Shown here piece after piece: positions 40,150-51,041 of a DNA stretch of 64,000 nucleotides. The notes below the pieces were generated by a model, which had not been told where the DNA came from, ran no database searches, and saw only the letters and a program-made list of their open reading frames with translations. The stretch's first letter is position 1, and each line of letters starts with the position of its first letter. Source of the stretch: Prorocentrum cordatum (taxonomy: Eukaryota > Sar > Dinophyceae > Prorocentrales > Prorocentraceae). Both the position numbers and the translations under genes were made by a program. The stretch is from the NCBI GenBank assembly GCA_963575745.1, contig CAUYUJ010008635.1:119501-183500 (forward strand). The letters run 5' to 3'.

Positions 40150-40429
40150 CCGACTCCGCAGTCATTGACAGTAGGCATGCACGAATCCACACACACACAC
40201 AAAAAAAAACACGATTTACCGAAGGAGAAGTGCCCCGAGCGTAGGCCACCCTTAGCGCATGGTGCCAGGCCTTCTGACGGATAGCAACGGGTTTGTGGGG
40301 CAGTCACAGAGCCCGTCGACCCCTTTGGGGTCATCAAAGCGTGTGAGATTTTCGGCACCTACAATCCCCCCGGGACAGGGGCGTATGGGGAAGGGGGGGG
40401 CAACATTGCAGCGGAAAATGCTGAGCGAT
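40150..40429. other. Unassigned region
   Basis: Short (AC)n and A runs at 40190-40212; otherwise unique-looking. Confidence 0.35.
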
Positions 40430-40880
40430 TTTTACCCGTTTGACGATAGGATCCCCTTCTGTCAAACGGGCAATCGGTCACACTTCCCTTCAGATTGGCT
40501 GGTTGACAGTGGGGATTCCATTATAAAATGGGAAATCGGGAACCCCGATGACCCATTTGACAACAGGATTCCATTTGCCAATTGGGCGATCGGAACTCAA
40601 TTCGCCCGCCTCGGCCTAGCCACCCCGATTGTTACTTTGAATGTGGCCCCCCACGGTCAAACGGGCAATCAGAGTTCAATTCCCGCGACTCGCCCCCCCC
40701 CCCCCCCCCGATTGACAGTGGGCCCCCGCTGACGCATGGGCAATCGAAGCTCAACTCCCGCGTCTTGGCCTGCCTCCCCGATGGCCCATGTGACAGTGCG
40801 CCCCCGCTGTCAAATCGATAATCGGACTTCCTTGGCCGCCCAGACCTGGCCCCCAAACAAGCTATTCGATAATTGGGCCC
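40430..40880 (+). repeat. Minisatellite of ~75 bp
   Basis: Units share a GTCAAACGGGCAATCGG core, then (A)TTCAATTCCCGCGnCT(T)GGCC, then CCCGATTGACAGTGGGCCCC. Anchors near 40473, 40583, 40655, 40733 and 40810. A homopolymer C run lies at 40697-40709. Confidence 0.75.
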
Positions 40881-41399
40881 CACTACCAAGAGCGCTAGCC
40901 ATCTCCTCCCCACCGCCTTGGCTGGGCCTGCACGTTTGCTAGTGGAGCCTCACTGTCAAATGGCCCCTTCCAAATGGCTGCCCATTTGGCAATTCGGCCC
41001 CCGGAGTCACAGCCATGCTGCAAAGGCCCCATGGAAATCCACCGACGAGCCGCGCAAGAGCATCCTGATGACCCCTCACGAGCTTCGTGACGACAGGGGC
41101 CCCAGGGTGCACCGTACTAACAGACCATGGAACATCGAATTTGACAACTTACTTGTTCGACCTCCCAACGCTCGCACCATCCACGGCGTCTCCATGGCAG
41201 TTTCCACCGCTCCTTTGGGTGCGCGGCCATCCCATCACTGCCGCTCATTTGGGAACACCCCTTGCCTCAAACATTCCGTGGCCCCGCGGGTGGCTGGCTG
41301 GTCTGATCGGCGTCAGCAACAAAAGTTCTTGTCCCTCGAAGCATAGTAACGCACTGGGGCATAAGAACTTGTCGCATCACGCGGCTAATCATACAGCTC
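40881..41399. other. Unassigned region
   Basis: Open on + from 40873 to 41346 (157 aa). The peptide is His/Arg/Pro-rich with no known motif. Confidence 0.3.
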
Positions 41400-41820
41400 C
41401 GTGGGAGTCGCGGAAGAGTCTTCTGGGAGCCCTTCTGGGGCAGCCTTGAGACCCTCTTGGGGCGTCTTGGAGCCTTCTCGGCCCGCCGTGGGCCCCTGCG
41501 AAAGCGCCCCTGAACCCTTTTTGGAGGCGTCTTTGGGCTGCCCTGGTCCGTCGTGGGGATCTTTGGGTACCATCATGGGATCCTTTTGGGCGCCTCTTAG
41601 TCCCGCGCAGCCCTCTTGGATTCATCCAGAGCGGGAAGAAATAGCACAACGACTACAAATAAGACTGCCGCATGTTTTGACTGATGCTGGCAGCCTGGAT
41701 ATCCTCGTGGGACTCCCTGGTGCCATCTCGGAGGCATCCTGGGGCCCTCTCGGGCTGCCCTGAGGCCCTCTTAGGCAACGTTGGCGACGTCTTGGGTGTT
41801 ATTAGTTCGGTTGGAGTTGG
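41400..41820 (+). repeat. CTTGGG block 5
   Basis: Two segments of TCTTGGGG.. and TCTTGGAG.. repeats (41419-41610 and 41700-41790), with unique sequence between. Confidence 0.7.
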
Positions 41821-41837
41821 AACAACATGCAGCAAGC

Positions 41838-41928
41838 AACGCCTGCGGTGCGAACGGCAATGGCCCCCCTGCTGTATGCGGGTGTACCCCACTGTCGCCT
41901 CACACTTCTGCAAAGCTACGGGCCTCGC
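41838..41928 (+). repeat. 90 bp repeat, copy 1
   Basis: Aligns with 42388-42478: GGTGCGA.CGG.AAT..C.CCC...CTG and TGCGGGTG ... CCTCACA ... TGCA.CAAAG.TACG. Roughly 70% similar. Confidence 0.6.
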
Positions 41929-42387
41929 AACATGGAGACATACCGTGCAGCAGGCGGAACAAGAGCTGCAAAGGTCAAACTGGCCACTCCTGGCGGTTGG
42001 CTTAGCCATCCGCCGCAGGGCGATTTTGTGCGTGGCAGTACTCGGGAGCACTGCCAGGGAGGCCAGACACCCCTCACAAGCCTTCCCTTGCTCGCGGAAC
42101 TCAAGTCAGCGAGGTGTGCCGATCAGGATGCACCCAATGACAGCCTTCCCAGTAGGAGTCGTGAACGCACCCCCCGATGCGGCGAGGACTATAAAGTCAG
42201 GGCCCTAGGCCTACACTCCCTGGGTCGGCTGCCACGGACCGCCGTCACGGCACACTGGAGTCTGCTGGAGGCCCTCTCTACCTCCTTGGCCTTGATGCCC
42301 TCCGCCGCCCCTGGGGAAAGACGGCCGTCGACAGATACTGCCAGCATCAAGTTACCCCTGGCCGCCACGAGGAGGTTCCAGCAGAAA
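41929..42387 (+). other. Unassigned region with an open + frame
   Basis: Part of a + frame (41827-42633) that continues into the CTTGGG block. It has protein-like patches (GGTRAAKVKLATPGGWLSHP) but no recognised family. Not called as a gene. Confidence 0.25.
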
Positions 42388-42478
42388 ATGTCTGCAGTGC
42401 GAGCGGGAATCATGTCCCCTGCTAGTTGCGGGTGCATGCCGCTCTGCCCTCACAGCTCGTGCAGCAAAGTTACGCGCC
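42388..42478 (+). repeat. 90 bp repeat, copy 2
   Basis: Partner of 41838-41928. Confidence 0.6.
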
Positions 42479-42534
42479 AACTCGTTACACCAAATGGCGA
42501 TGATGAGAAGGCAGCGGCGTATTGGTGCTGTTTT

Positions 42535-43560
42535 GGGGTGCTTCTTGGACCGTCAAGGGCCCTTTGGGGGCCGTCTTGGGCCCTCTTAGGGGGCATTTGG
42601 TGGACCCCTGGGAGCCTCTTGGAAGCCTCTTAGGGCTGGGCTGGCGGGGTCGGCGTCTGTGTTGCCGCTCCAGTGAGCTCGCCTGGAGGCGTCTTGGACC
42701 CTTTCACGGGGCCTCTTGGGCCATGGAGGGGTCCTTTGGGGCAGTCTTGAGGTTCTCTTCGGGGTCACTGGGGCCGTTTGGGGGCCGCCTGTGGGCGTCT
42801 TGAGCCGTCGGGAGCTCAGAAAAGCGAGAACGCTAAAATCTTATAATCTTTCTCGGGCCATCTTCAGCGCCTCCTGGGGGCTCTTTGGAAGCTCTTCGGG
42901 ACTCTTGAAGCTTTTTTGGTGCATCGAGGGTGCCTCTTCGGGCGTCTTGGGAGCCTCTTGTGGCCTCTTGGGGCTGCTTGGGGCGTCTTTAGATGGTATC
43001 TTGGCGTTCTCGTGGGGGTCATGCGTCAGCCCCTGAAGGGTACCGGAGGCAAACAAGCGGAATGGCAAAAGTTATCGATTGATGTCCTTGAGGTGTTTGG
43101 AAATTGGCGCTCTCGTCGGCGGTCTTGAGGACCACTGGGAGGTATCGTGGCGCCCTCTTGGGGGCTGGTGCGGGCTTCTTGGGCCGTCTGGAGGCTCTCG
43201 TGGGGAGCTCTCTTGCCTGTCGGAAGCGTCCCAAGGCATCTTGAAGCCCATTTGAGGCGTTCTTGGAAGCCCCGGAGGAAGTACCGGAGGTTTGACGCAG
43301 ATGCCTGGGTGCGATTGGAGGTTCTGTTGGGCCGCCTTGATGTATGTCCGGCACCTCTCAGGAGCGATTTCGGGTCCCCGTTGAGGGCGTGTTGGGGCTT
43401 CGCAGGGCCTCTTGCGCGCTTTGTGGGGGCGTCGAGGGGCCTCTTTGGGGCGATCTGGGGGCCTCAGCAGACAATCGGAGACGAAAAGGCAACGAGGCAA
43501 AAATCACTGAGCCCCTATGGGTGTGTAAATATTTTTGGCTTGCCGGTGGTCTCCTAGAGA
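42535..43560 (+). repeat. CTTGGG block 6
   Basis: CTTGGG repeats with boundary segments near 42810-42850 (GAAAAGCGAGAACGCTAAAAT) and 43040-43095 (GGCAAAAGTTATCGATTGATG). Ends around 43560 with AAAAATCACTGAGCCCC. Confidence 0.75.
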
Positions 43561-43781
43561 GCTTCCTGGGGCCCTCTGGGGCTGTCTTGAGCGTGGCATC
43601 CTGGGGTTTCTTGGGGCGTCTTTGGCGCCTTTCGGGAGCGTTGGCCCGCCTGGAGACCCCCTCTTTGAGCATCTTGAGGTTATCTGACGCTGTCTTCGGT
43701 TCTAGCAACGTGTCAGCTGACGTGCTTGGCGCGAAAGTAAAGAATCAGATGTATGGCAAGTTCCACGCCTTGGACGAAGTA
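43561..43781 (+). repeat. CTTGGG block 6, decayed end
   Basis: Irregular repeats to about 43690, then ~90 bp without repeats up to the SL relic. Confidence 0.55.
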
Positions 43782-43803
43782 CTTGGGCCTAAATGGCTAC
43801 GGA
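43782..43803 (-). other. Diverged dinoflagellate spliced-leader relic
   Basis: On minus it matches the 22 nt SL at 20 positions (CCGTAGCC, then ATTTAGGCCCAAG with two changes). It lies exactly where a CTTGGG block begins on its right-hand side. Such relics arise when a trans-spliced mRNA is copied back into the genome. Confidence 0.75.
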
Positions 43804-44340
43804 GGAGTTCTCTTGGGAGGTCTTCATGGGCTCTTGGCTCTTCTTGAGGCATCGCGGGGCCTCTTGGGGATCGTTGTTGGGCCTCTTTGGGGTTGTTTTG
43901 GGGCCTTCTGGGGCGTCGTGTGGGCCTCTTGGGAGCCTCTTAAAGCCTCGTGGGAGCCTCTCGGGGCCCCTTTGGGGCCTCCTGACGGCATCTTGGGGCG
44001 AAGACTCGAATTTTCGATTCATGTTCCCCCTCTTGAGCCCTTCTTGGGGCCGTCTTTGGGCCCTCTTGGGCCGTCGTGGGCGCCCCTGGGCCCTCCTGGG
44101 GGCCCTTGGCTCGTCTTGGGGCGGTCCTGTGGGCCTCTTGGGCCGTCTTGCGATTGTCTGAAACTCGAAAAGTTGCGGATCCCAAAAGCATTGAAGAACC
44201 CAAAAGACATGAACACTTTGTGGCTCCAGGGGCACTCGACTGGGGCCTCGGACGCCCACTGAAGCCTGCCGGAGGTCGTTCTGGCGCAGCCTGAAGCCTT
44301 CGGGGGCCGTCCACAAGGCATCTTCTGCGCTCTCGGGGTG
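43804..44340 (+). repeat. CTTGGG block 7
   Basis: Dense CTCTTGGG repeats to about 44150. Boundary segment 44155-44220 (GAAACTCGAAAAGTTGCGG ... AACCCAAAAGACATG). Confidence 0.8.
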
Positions 44341-44840
44341 TGATGGACTGGTTCGGTACACTATCGTGCAATATTTGTTGGCTATCTGCGCGCCCACGGG
44401 GCAACTGTGGAGGCCACGAGGGCGCTCGTGGGGCCCCTAGACCTCCCATGCCACTCCAGGGCCGTGGTTTCGGCTGGAAAAATGCCGCGGAAAGATGGGT
44501 CTCGGGCTCCGGTCGTGACTTCGTGCGCTGTTGGAACTTGTTCGCAACGTGGTATCCCATGCCATGGTACTTCGGTCACCGTGGGGTTTACAAAGTGGAT
44601 ACAGGGGCCACAACTGGATGCGAGGGTTGGGTTCATCTGGCCTGACAGAAAAGGTGGGGAAGGTGTAGGGCGAGGATGGCGTCCTGTTGCGATTGGCTCA
44701 GGATGGTCTCTGTACGATCGTGAACTTTTGCTCAGCGTGTCGCGGCGGCCACCCTGGCGACACGCTATGCCGTGTACAGCTGGTCGTGATGGCCGTCGTC
44801 ATCAGAATCCTCATCATCATACTCGTCATCGCCATCGTCA
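44341..44840. other. Unassigned region
   Basis: Unique-looking sequence with short frames on both strands; no recognised domain. Confidence 0.3.
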
Positions 44841-44855
44841 GCGCCATCGTCAGCG

Positions 44856-44909
<54 letters not shown>

Positions 44910-45085
44910 CCACCACCACTATCATCATCATCATCATCATCATCGTCATAATCATCACCACCATCATCATCATCATCATCACCATCATCAGCAGCACCAT
45001 TACCATCACCGTCACCATCACCGTCATCATCATCCTCATCATCCTCATCATCCTCATCATCCTCATCATCATCATCATTATACCT
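44841..45085 (+). repeat. CAT/CAC microsatellite
   Basis: (CAT)n with CAC and GTCAT interruptions, about 240 bp; gives spurious His-rich (+) and Asp-rich (minus) peptides. Confidence 0.95.
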
Positions 45086-45089
45086 GTTG

Positions 45090-46159
45090 ACTTGGTTCAT
45101 GTTGAGTAACTCCTCTTTGTCGCACCCCGAGGCCAATCGGAAGGGCATGTCGGGCGGTTCGTCGGAGGCTTCCTTACCATTTATGAACCTGAAGCGTAAA
45201 AACGAGCAACAAGATGGAGGGCAGGTGTTTTTCAAAATGTGGTTATATCCTTCGCGCCACGCTCGTTCGTTTTTGTTTGCGGATGAAAGTCGGGGGGCTT
45301 CAAAATGTGGTTCTCGCCTGAACGCCCCCTTCATTCGGCCTACAAACTTACAAGAGTTGAACACTTTGAGGGCGGGTGGTTGTCAAAAAGTGGCTCTCCC
45401 CTCGGTGACGCGTACACTCGCTTCAAAATTCTGCAAGAGTTTACACATTGACGGCAGGTGGTTTTCAATATGTGGTTCCCGCCCTAGCGCCGCGCACGCT
45501 CGTCTGAAAAACCTGCAAGAGCTTAACGGACTGAGGGCGACGGTCGTTTTCAAAATGCGAACGGCTCAAGATTGTCAGGGCGCAACATTTACGTTGATCC
45601 GCGGTGCTAAGTCCCAAGAGTGGTGTCCTAGCACGATTAAGACGTCGTGAAAACGCAACCGTCAGGATAACTCATGGCGCTGAAGTCCTGAGAATGGTGT
45701 CTGGGCACGCATCAGGACTTATACACGGTTGTCTCCCAACGGGGCAACTCCCTTAGTGGAAATGAACCCTTGTAGGGGCCTGTGAAGAGGGAGCTTTGAG
45801 GGAGGGTGCATTCCAACATCGTTGCTGAATCTTGGGTTTGCTCTGGTCCTCCTCCTCCTCCCCTTCCTCCTCCTCCTCCTCCTCCTCCATTCCTTTTCCT
45901 TGTAAGTAACTCCTCCCTGTCGCACCCCGAGGCCAGTTGGAAGGGCGGGCCGGGCGTTTCGCCGGCGTACCTGAAGCGTAAACATTGAGAACAGCGGCAC
46001 AGATGGAGGGCGGGTCGATTCCAAAATGTGGCTCTCGCCTTAGCGCCGCGCACACTCGTTTCAAAGATGTGCGAGAGCTTCGCGGATTGAGGGCGGGTCG
46101 TTTTCAAAATGTGGCTCTCGCCTTCGAGCCGCGCACATTATTCTGAACTTCGCCTGGCG
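45090..46159 (+). repeat. Duplicated block with ~83 bp repeats
   Basis: A block starting GTAACTCCTC...GTCGCACCCCGAGGCC lies at 45104-45216 and again at 45902-46010. It is followed by ~83 bp units (GGGCGGGTCGTTTTCAAAAT, GTGGCTCTCGCC, GCCGCGCAC, GCAAGAGCTT) at about 45290, 45368, 45450, 45530, 46008 and 46090. A short TCC tract (45846-45895) separates the two halves. A + frame (45087-45650) and a minus frame (REPHFE-like) run through the units. Possibly a decayed repeat-protein family, but unproven. Confidence 0.75.
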
Positions 46160-46199
46160 AAGAACCTGAGCGCGCGCGAAGCGCGCGCGATGGTTCTAG
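46160..46199 (-). repeat. Hairpin element copy c (inverted)
   Basis: AGAACC-TGA-GCGCGCGCG-AA-GCGCGCGCG-AT-GGTTCT. As read on minus it is almost identical to copy a (31169-31209). Confidence 0.9.
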
Positions 46200-46307
46200 T
46201 ATGTATATATATATATATATGGAGATGCATGCATATATACATACATACATACATACATACATACATACATACATACGTACGTACGTACATACATACATAC
46301 ATACATA
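46200..46307 (+). repeat. TA/CATA microsatellite between two hairpins
   Basis: (TA)n then (CATA)n with an ACGT section; flanked by hairpin copies c and d in opposite orientation. Confidence 0.95.
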
Positions 46308-46347
46308 CTAGAACCACGCGCGCGCTGCGCGCGCGCTTTGGTTCTAG
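46308..46347 (+). repeat. Hairpin element copy d
   Basis: CTAGAACC-AC-GCGCGCGC-TGC-GCGCGCGC-TTT-GGTTCTAG, with intact CTAG ends on both sides. Confidence 0.9.
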
Positions 46348-47571
46348 CAAGATGCGGCGACGGTCTAGGGTTCGCAGCATAGGAGCGCAGAAAGACTTCT
46401 ATCAATCATGATCAATCAGCAAATCGTACCATCCCTCTATGCCCCCACGGATGCATGAACCCCAGTCGACCTTAATCCTGCATTCTCCTCTCAGCAAACC
46501 CTCTCAATCCCTTTCCTTTCCACACCCTTTTTGGCGGACCAATGGAATCACATTCCACGCGGCAGAGGAGCTCTTGCGGGCGCGGTGGACGAATTCCACT
46601 CGGCATGCACCGCGAAAAAAATAGGTTCGTTGTCGACGCGGTGGACGTGTTCCACTCGGCGTGCAACCATGAACCATACAGCTGGCCGCAGGTCGAAAAA
46701 GGATTCTGCACGATCCCACTTCAGCTGCCTACATACCCTGTGTTTCATTTCCAGAAGGGCGCCTCGAGAAAACAACTCACACACGCACAGCAGCAGCTCG
46801 TGTGTCCACCGGGGGGAGGAGGGGGGCGGGCCCCAGTGCTTAATCCACCCGGTTGAAGCAGCCGCTTTAAGCAGCCAAGATCTGGTCTTTGGAGAGGAGG
46901 GAGCGGGGGCCCGCGCCGATCGGCGAAACAAGACATAAGAAACAGCTACGTACCTCTCAAGACGGCTCAATGGGCCCGATTTCGGCACACCCCTCACGCA
47001 CTCTACGCCTACCCAAGGCCTAGACGACCCAGAGCGTCCAAGGCCCGCCTCGAGCAAACCCAATGTCACCTGCCCAATGCCTGCCCACGAACCCCCAGGC
47101 CTGTCCAAGGTCAGCCCGACGGCCTATCCAATGCCTGCCTCAGGCTTACCTGGCGGCCTTTCAAGAGCTGATACATGGCCTACCCAGAACCCAGTGAAGG
47201 CCCGCACACGACCTAGCCAAGGCTCATCACAGATTTGTCACGTCCAAGATTTACACAAATTTTACGTCTAGCGAACCACATGCGAGCGCCAGAACGAATG
47301 TGAACACCCAAATGCGCGCGATCACCGTGCCCGCGCTCGTCTTACAACCGCCACGAACATCTTTACAACGATGGGCTGTTGTGAAGGGTTCTATGGTGCG
47401 CCCACCTTCGTCGTGCAACCACCGCGCAAGATTTGCCAACACTGGGCCACCCTGAAGGTTTGAACGGTACGCGCCAAAAAACAAAAATCAACAACCAAAT
47501 AATCGATCCGACGGTCACCCCAGTACCGCGGCGACTGCCGGGACTGATCCAAGTATTCGCTACCTTCGTGG
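46348..47571. other. Unassigned region
   Basis: Contains two copies of GCGGTGGACG ... TTCCACTCGGC.TGCA (about 46580 and 46638), a degenerate short repeat of CCTGCCCAATGCC / CCTACCCA type at 47015-47230, and no recognised gene. Confidence 0.35.
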
Positions 47572-47870
47572 CGGCCCTGAAAAAAAGCACGCCCACCTCG
47601 AAAAGCCAGCGTCTCGCGTGAGATATCCCCAAATGCTGACCGCAAATGGGCAAATGTCCCACCCCGTGGTCGCTCCCCATTGTGGCGCCCAACAACGTTT
47701 GTTGCGACATCGCGAACACCACGCGGCCCTGAAAAAGACGCGCCTACATCCGTGAAACAAGCGAACCGCTGGAGACATCCCCACAATCTGGGCACGAACC
47801 GGCAAGTGTCCTAATCATCCCCTGGCGGCACCCCCTTGTGTTGCCCAAGTGCGAGGCCTGTCACATCGCG
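47572..47870 (+). repeat. Tandem duplication of ~160 bp
   Basis: The two copies begin GCGGCCCTGAAAAA at about 47572 and 47732 and share GCC.AC.TC, GAGA.ATCCCCA.A, GGCAAGTGTCC/GGCAAATGTCC and GGCGCCC..C. Diverged. Confidence 0.65.
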
Positions 47871-48439
47871 ATAATTCTGATCGTGATATGGAAAAGGAGG
47901 GAGGAGGAGGAGGAGGGAGTGAGTAGACGGAGGCGCGACACGGATAACAAGAATTCACGACGCAAAACACGGAAATAAACACCGCAACATACTCCACGAG
48001 ACGTGCAACTGCCTGCACAATGATCCGTTATCACCGTCGCACCCTTGCTCCGCACGCGTTCGACGGAAACTGGCGGCAATCAAACTGGCCCAATCTGCCA
48101 GGGCATCGCTCGTGGGGGGAGGGCCTCCTCGCCTCGGGCTGCTCTCCCGCAGCCGCGCCCCGCCGTCGACGGCGAGCGCGCGCCTTGTGGGTGCCCTGAC
48201 CGTCCCGGGCGGCCGCCGCAGGCCCGAACGTGCGTTTGATTCGCCCATGTCGTCCAGCCCGCCCATCTGAACCAAGAAAGCCGGTTTCTGCTGAGACATC
48301 CTCACGATTCGCTCTTAAACTTAAACTGGCCACGGCGTGCGAGTGACGCTGGCGGTGTGCTGTCCGCGCCGAGGCGAGAGCGCCGTTTGGACGGACTTTC
48401 GGCCATTGTACGGTTCGGCCCGCATAGTACGCTATGTTA
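47871..48439. other. Unassigned region
   Basis: Short GGA tract at 47895-47915; 48060-48330 is GC-rich. A related GCTGAGACATCCTCAC motif at 48290 recalls the 160 bp repeat. No gene recognised. Confidence 0.35.
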
Positions 48440-48708
48440 TCAATGCGAGGCTAAGCTATGCGGTGTGATGCGATGCGATACTATGCTGTGCGATGCGATG
48501 CTATGCTATGCTATGCTACGCCATACTGTGCCATGCGATAATATGCTATTATATGCGATGCGATGCGATGCTATGACATGCTATGCGATGCGATGCTATG
48601 CTATGCTATGCTACGCGATGCTCGTCTATGCTGTGCTGTGCGATGCTATGCGATGCTATGCGATGCTATACTATGCTCTGCTGTGCGATGCAATGCTATG
48701 TTGTAGCT
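48440..48708 (+). repeat. Pentamer array (GCTAT/GCGAT)n
   Basis: GATGC and TATGC pentamers in register over about 265 bp (GCGATGCTATGCTATGCTAC). Opposite orientation to the 57985-58510 array. Confidence 0.9.
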
Positions 48709-48894
48709 CCAGTTGGTTCCCCTTCCTCCCCCCCACCACCACACACACAACCTCCTTATCACCCGAAGGGTGGTCGTACATGTAGGTATGCACTGGCAGG
48801 ATCTCGCGGCCAGAGACACAACCGCCTCGCGCACACTTGCCTGGAGCGGGGAGGGATGGGGAGGAATGGGAACGATCTGGGAGGAGCGGGGAGG

Positions 48895-49335
48895 GGTGCA
48901 GAGTGAGGTGTCTTGTGGGCCTCTTGGACTGTCTCAGAGCGCTCTGGGATCCACAGTCGCCTACAGAGGTCGTCTTGGAGGGCTCTGTGGGACGTTTTGG
49001 GCGATCCTGGGAGCTTCTTGGGCCGTCTTGGAGGCCTTGTTGGGATGTCTTGCGGCGCTCTTGGGGTTCTCTGAGGCCGTCGTGGACGCTATTAATACAA
49101 AGCGCATCTGCCAACAATAGACGCTTCCCAAAGGAATTAGGGCGATGTGTGTTCCTTGCGGCCCTCATAAATGTCCTCTTGAAGCCCTCTTCAAGCGCTT
49201 GGGGGGCCTCTCGGGCCGTCTTGAAGCCATCATGGGCGTCTTGACGCACTCTTGGACCGTCTCGGAAGCTTCCTGGACCGTCTGGGGAGCGCCTTCGGGC
49301 CCTCCGAAAGCCCCCCGAAGGAGCACCGCGGGGGG
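48895..49335 (+). repeat. CTTGGG block 8
   Basis: CTTGGG repeats with a boundary segment GCTATTAATACAAAGCGCATC near 49088-49110. Confidence 0.7.
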
Positions 49336-49448
49336 AGGGGGGAGTTTGGGAAAAGTGGGCAGCCTCGGGCTCCAGGGGGGTCTGGTCGCGGGCTCCGCAT
49401 GGTGATGGGCAACTATGATGAGCGCTTGCGCGCTGCAGTCAGAGCCAC

Positions 49449-49470
49449 CTTGAGCCAAAATGGCTACGGA
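49449..49470 (-). other. Exact dinoflagellate spliced-leader sequence
   Basis: On minus the 22 bases match the dinoflagellate SL (D-CCGTAGCC ... TTTTGGCTCAAG) at every position, with T as the first base. It is followed by GTGGCTCTG. A GT directly after the leader is what an SL RNA gene would have, but no Sm-like site or conserved SL RNA intron was recognised, so a relic of a retroposed mRNA is more likely. It lies just left of a CTTGGG block (49471 onward). Confidence 0.9.
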
Positions 49471-50005
49471 TGCTCGTGGGGCGTCTTTTGGGGCTCCCGT
49501 GGGGCCTCCTGGAGCCTCTAGGAGGCCTCTAGGGGGCCTCTTGGGGGCCTCTTGGGGCCTCCTGGAGGCCTACTGGGGCAGAAGGCTCAAATTGTCGGTT
49601 CGTGTTCCCCCTCTTGAGCCCCTCTTGGGGCCCTCTTGAGGCGATCTTGGGCGCCTCTAGGGCCGCCTTGGGGCACTCTTTGGGCCATCTTGGGGGCTCT
49701 CTCTATTGCGCCGTCGTGGCGCCCTCTTTGGGTGCCTCTTGGGCCGTCTTGAGCTGGTTTCTGGGGCCTCATGGGCTGTCTTGAACCGTTGGAAGCACGA
49801 AACAGCGAGAACACGAACAACCTTCAAAAACCATTGAGGAAACCTACTTGCTTCGCCTCCTGAGTGCCTCGTGGGAGCCCTTTTGAGGGCATCTTTGCCA
49901 TCTTGAAGTCCTCTTGGGCTGTCTTCAAAGCCATGTTGGACCAATTTTGGAATGCTCTTGTGCGGTCTTGGGCTCTCTCAGACCGGTCTTGGGCCATCAA
50001 GGCGC
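49471..50005 (+). repeat. CTTGGG block 9
   Basis: Dense CTCTTGGGG repeats to about 49770. Boundary segment 49785-49850 (GTTGGAAGCACGAAACAGCG ... TTCAAAAACC). Resumes to about 50005. Confidence 0.8.
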
Positions 50006-50109
50006 ACGTCTCTCGGCCCCTTTTGAAGTTGTTTGGCGCCCCCCGCCGGGCCCGAAACGGTCAGACGAAAAATCAGTGCACTTCGGAGGGCCCGGGACCC
50101 CCTACCCAT

Positions 50110-50375
50110 TATATATAAATATGTATATATATCTATATATATATATATTATTATTATATATATATACATATACATATACCTATATACCTATAAACACATA
50201 CATACATACATACATACATACATACATACATACATACATACATACATACATGCATACATACATACATACATACATACGTACGTACGTACGTACGTACGTA
50301 CATACATACATACATACATACATACATACATACTTACTTACATACATACATACACACACACATACATACATACAT
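50110..50375 (+). repeat. TA/CATA microsatellite
   Basis: (TA)n, then (CATA)n with a TACG section; no hairpins at its ends. Confidence 0.95.
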
Positions 50376-50960
50376 TTTGGAGGGCTCTTGGGCTGTGTAT
50401 TGGCCGTGTTGGGCCCATCTGGGGCAACGCTCGGGCCATCAGGGCCGCCTTGGGGCCTCCCGCTCCCGCTGTGGGGCCCCACATGGGCCTGTCCTGGGGC
50501 TCTCTTGGGCCGTCTGAGGCTCGTCCCAGGCAATTTTCGGCCGTCTGGGGCTCGTCCCAGGCTCCCTTGGGCAGTCTTGGGGCTCTGTTGGAGGTCTTTT
50601 CGGCGGTTTGGGGGCGGTCTTGGGGGCGTCGTCGGCTGTCGTGGAGCGCCGGGAGGTCGAAAACGCGAGACACCGAAAAACAGTTCAAAAACCAATGGAA
50701 ATCGAGGATTTGAGCCTCTTCGGGCTCTCTCGGGATGCTTCTCGGAGCTCTCTTGAGGCCTCTTGGAGGCCTCTTGGGCTGTGTATTTGCGGTCTCGAAC
50801 CCATCCTGGACCACGTTAAGGCTATCTGGGCTGTCTTGGAAGGGCTTGTCGAAGTCCCCGAGGGCTTCTGGGAGCTCTCTGGGACAGTCTGGGAGCTCCA
50901 GGGCCGCTCCGGGGTGCTCTGGGAGCAGTCTCGGAAACCCTGGTCCTCCCATGCCCTGTC
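50376..50960 (+). repeat. CTTGGG block 10
   Basis: CTTGGG repeats. Boundary segment 50650-50725 (GGTCGAAAACGCGAGACACC ... AAAACCAATGGAAATCGAG). Confidence 0.8.
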
Positions 50961-51007
50961 GTGGTCGCGGCCCCGGTCGCCCGGGCCTCGTGCACGGGGA
51001 TATCTAC

Positions 51008-51008
51008 A

Positions 51009-51041
<33 letters not shown>

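Noticed and set aside
44407-45364. His-rich (+) and Asp-rich (minus) proteins
   Set aside because: Product of the CAT microsatellite with short unique ends.
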